Below, one piece after another: positions 62,695 through 64,000 of a stretch of 64,000 nt of DNA. The DNA is from an uncultured bacterium (GTDB taxonomy: Bacteria; Cyanobacteriota; Vampirovibrionia; Gastranaerophilales; Gastranaerophilaceae). How positions within the stretch are numbered: position 1 is the first letter of the stretch; every line of letters begins with the position of its first letter. The stretch lies in NCBI GenBank assembly GCA_900551915.1, contig URXT01000009.1, positions 1 through 64,000 on the forward strand, given 5' to 3'. Below the pieces are notes generated by a model that worked only from the letters and a program-made list of their open reading frames with translations, ran no database searches and had not been told where the DNA came from. A program made the position numbers and the translations under genes.

Positions 62695-63990
62695 ATGAAA
62701 AAGTTTTATATTCACACAATGGGCTGCAAATCAAACCAATTTGAAAGCTCAATTATTAAAGAAAATTTATTAAAAAACGGATTTGCAGAAGTTAAAGAAC
62801 TTACTGAGGCCGAACTGTATATACTAAATTCCTGCACTGTAACACATAAAAGTGACAATGAAGCATTTTATCTTCTCCGGAATGCAAAACATAAAAACCC
62901 TTCTATCTTAACGGTTTTGACAGGCTGCATTGCACAGGTTGAAAAAGAAAAGCTGCTTAAAAACGAATTCATAGATTTTGTTGTCGGCAATGATGAAAAA
63001 TTAAAAATGACAGAAATTTTGACTGATATTTTAGCCAAAAATGGTAGAATTGCCTGCCGTGATATTATGAACGTTTCAGAATTTAATAAAATTGTTTTAG
63101 CAGATACCGCTAAAACCAGGGCAAGCCTAAAAATTCAAGACGGCTGCGACAACAGATGTTCTTATTGTATTATTCCGTTTGCGCGGGGTAAAAGCAGAAG
63201 CGCAAATACAGATTTTGTCATAGAACAAATAAACAATTTTTCAAAGCATGGTTTTAAAGAAGTTGTTTTCACCGGAATTCACATAGGCCAGTGGGGCAAA
63301 GAAAACGGGAAAGAACTTCTTGACCTTTTAAGAGAAGTTGAAGAAAAAACATCAATCGAACGTTTTCGGCTTGGTTCTCTCAACCCGCTTGAAATAACTG
63401 ATGAAATGCTGGAATTTTTACAGAAATCAGAAAAATTCTGCCCGCACTTTCATCTTTCATTGCAGTCAGCCTGCAACAAAACGCTCCGTTCAATGAACAG
63501 ATTTTACAAGGTTGAGGATTATCTTGCACAAATTGAAAAAATCAATAAATTTTTTGATAAGCCGTTTCTTGGAAGCGATATTATCACAGGTTTTGCAGGA
63601 GAAACAGATGAGGATTTTGAGATTACGCGGCAAAATCTTGAAAAATCCGGTTTAACCCAGATTCACACCTTTCCATACTCTCTCAGAGCAGGGACAGCCG
63701 GTGCAAAATCTCAGGAACAGGTTGATGAAAAAACAAAAGAAATGCGCGCAGAAATCGTTAAAAAGATTTCTGCAAAAAAACTGGAAGAATTTATCAAAAA
63801 TAATATAAATTGCGAGCATGAAATTTTAATTGAAAAAAGACCCGATAAAAAAACAGGGCTGTTAAAAGGCATGACTAGAAATTATCTTACTGTTATAACA
63901 AATTCAAAAGATATTAAACTTTTTAACACCCTGGCAAAAGTCAGAATAAAAAGGTTTGAAAACGGAAAAATTTTTGGAGAATTAGTATAA
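62695..63990 (+). CDS. mtaB: tRNA N6-threonylcarbamoyladenosine methylthiotransferase MtaB
   Basis: 431 residues. The N-terminal domain has cluster cysteines in HTMGCKSNQFE, NSCTVTHKSDN and LTGCIAQ. The radical-SAM motif CDNRCSYCIIPFARG binds the catalytic 4Fe-4S cluster, and the C-terminal TRAM-like region ends EILIEKRPDKK and GMTRNYLTVI. It adds a methylthio group to ct6A/t6A37 of tRNAs reading ANN codons. The THKSDN context separates it from MiaB and RimO. The full gene is in the window, with 10 bp left after the stop. Confidence 0.93.
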   Translation: MKKFYIHTMGCKSNQFESSIIKENLLKNGFAEVKELTEAELYILNSCTVTHKSDNEAFYLLRNAKHKNPSILTVLTGCIAQVEKEKLLKNEFIDFVVGNDEKLKMTEILTDILAKNGRIACRDIMNVSEFNKIVLADTAKTRASLKIQDGCDNRCSYCIIPFARGKSRSANTDFVIEQINNFSKHGFKEVVFTGIHIGQWGKENGKELLDLLREVEEKTSIERFRLGSLNPLEITDEMLEFLQKSEKFCPHFHLSLQSACNKTLRSMNRFYKVEDYLAQIEKINKFFDKPFLGSDIITGFAGETDEDFEITRQNLEKSGLTQIHTFPYSLRAGTAGAKSQEQVDEKTKEMRAEIVKKISAKKLEEFIKNNINCEHEILIEKRPDKKTGLLKGMTRNYLTVITNSKDIKLFNTLAKVRIKRFENGKIFGELV

Positions 63991-64000
63991 TAAATGCGCC

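Overview
The window looks like chromosomal DNA from an anaerobic, AT-rich, diderm-like gut bacterium of the Melainabacteria (Gastranaerophilales), the non-photosynthetic relatives of Cyanobacteria. This placement is an inference from content: many type IV prepilin-like proteins sharing the N-terminal core [16 protein letters not shown], the DapL (LL-diaminopimelate aminotransferase) lysine route, a large one-chain pyruvate:ferredoxin oxidoreductase, a split transketolase, and a mixture of flagellar and type IV pilus genes. There is no rRNA, CRISPR array, prophage or insertion sequence with a transposase.

Layout. 1-5052: truncated lipoprotein, glgA and a 1166-residue zinc-ribbon/TPR protein (minus). 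5160-10704: dapL and ruvB (divergent), pilin A, a YibE/F membrane protein, ribF and a small HTH gene. 10816-15890: pilin 2, then a minus-strand operon of split transketolase, ftsE, ftsX, a pseudo-receiver/GGDEF-like protein and an isochorismatase-type hydrolase. 16159-23508: HEAT-repeat protein, two PlsC acyltransferases, the phosphohexomutase-metF-deoC operon and pilin B. 23622-35101: flhB and a FliA-like sigma factor, a 5'-nucleotidase-like protein, a cysteine-peptidase-like protein, a TOPRIM protein, a flagellar hook/rod protein with fliK and fliJ, a Tyr/Asn-rich exported protein, recO and pilT. 35494-45389: small protein, trxB, exported protein, pgi, pilin 4 with its HTH gene, pilin C, two tandem amino-acid permeases and glyQ. 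45571-45905: a MITE-like repeat element. 45938-64000: P-loop kinase, LuxR-type response regulator, GH13 enzyme, recN, primary-like sigma factor, tRNA-Ala and tRNA-Val, HTH gene with pilin 6 (nonsense codon), a 5-methyluridine rRNA methyltransferase, a RelA/SpoT-like protein, nifJ, two lineage-type proteins and mtaB.

Most interesting signal: the window carries six scattered prepilin-like genes under two different kinds of switch. Three (A, B, C) have an 11-12 base G tract 23-30 nt inside the reading frame, just after a strong Shine-Dalgarno and start codon. At the lengths present, A is in frame, B is +1 and C is -1. In B there is no start codon between the tract and the prepilin signal, so the pilin can only be made through the tract. 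The other three (2, 4, 6) have no tract; each sits head to head with a small helix-turn-helix gene across a short spacer holding its own symmetrical operator-like sequence. This suggests a surface-fibre repertoire with stochastic and repressor-controlled members, working with the PilT retraction ATPase also encoded here.

A second theme is start-site architecture. Several genes have a -10 hexamer ending exactly 6 nt before ATG and lack a convincing Shine-Dalgarno, which predicts leaderless mRNAs. A third is a set of otherwise unrelated proteins that share a short Asn/Ser/Gln/Pro-rich N-terminus with a Phe motif, possibly a lineage-specific targeting signal.
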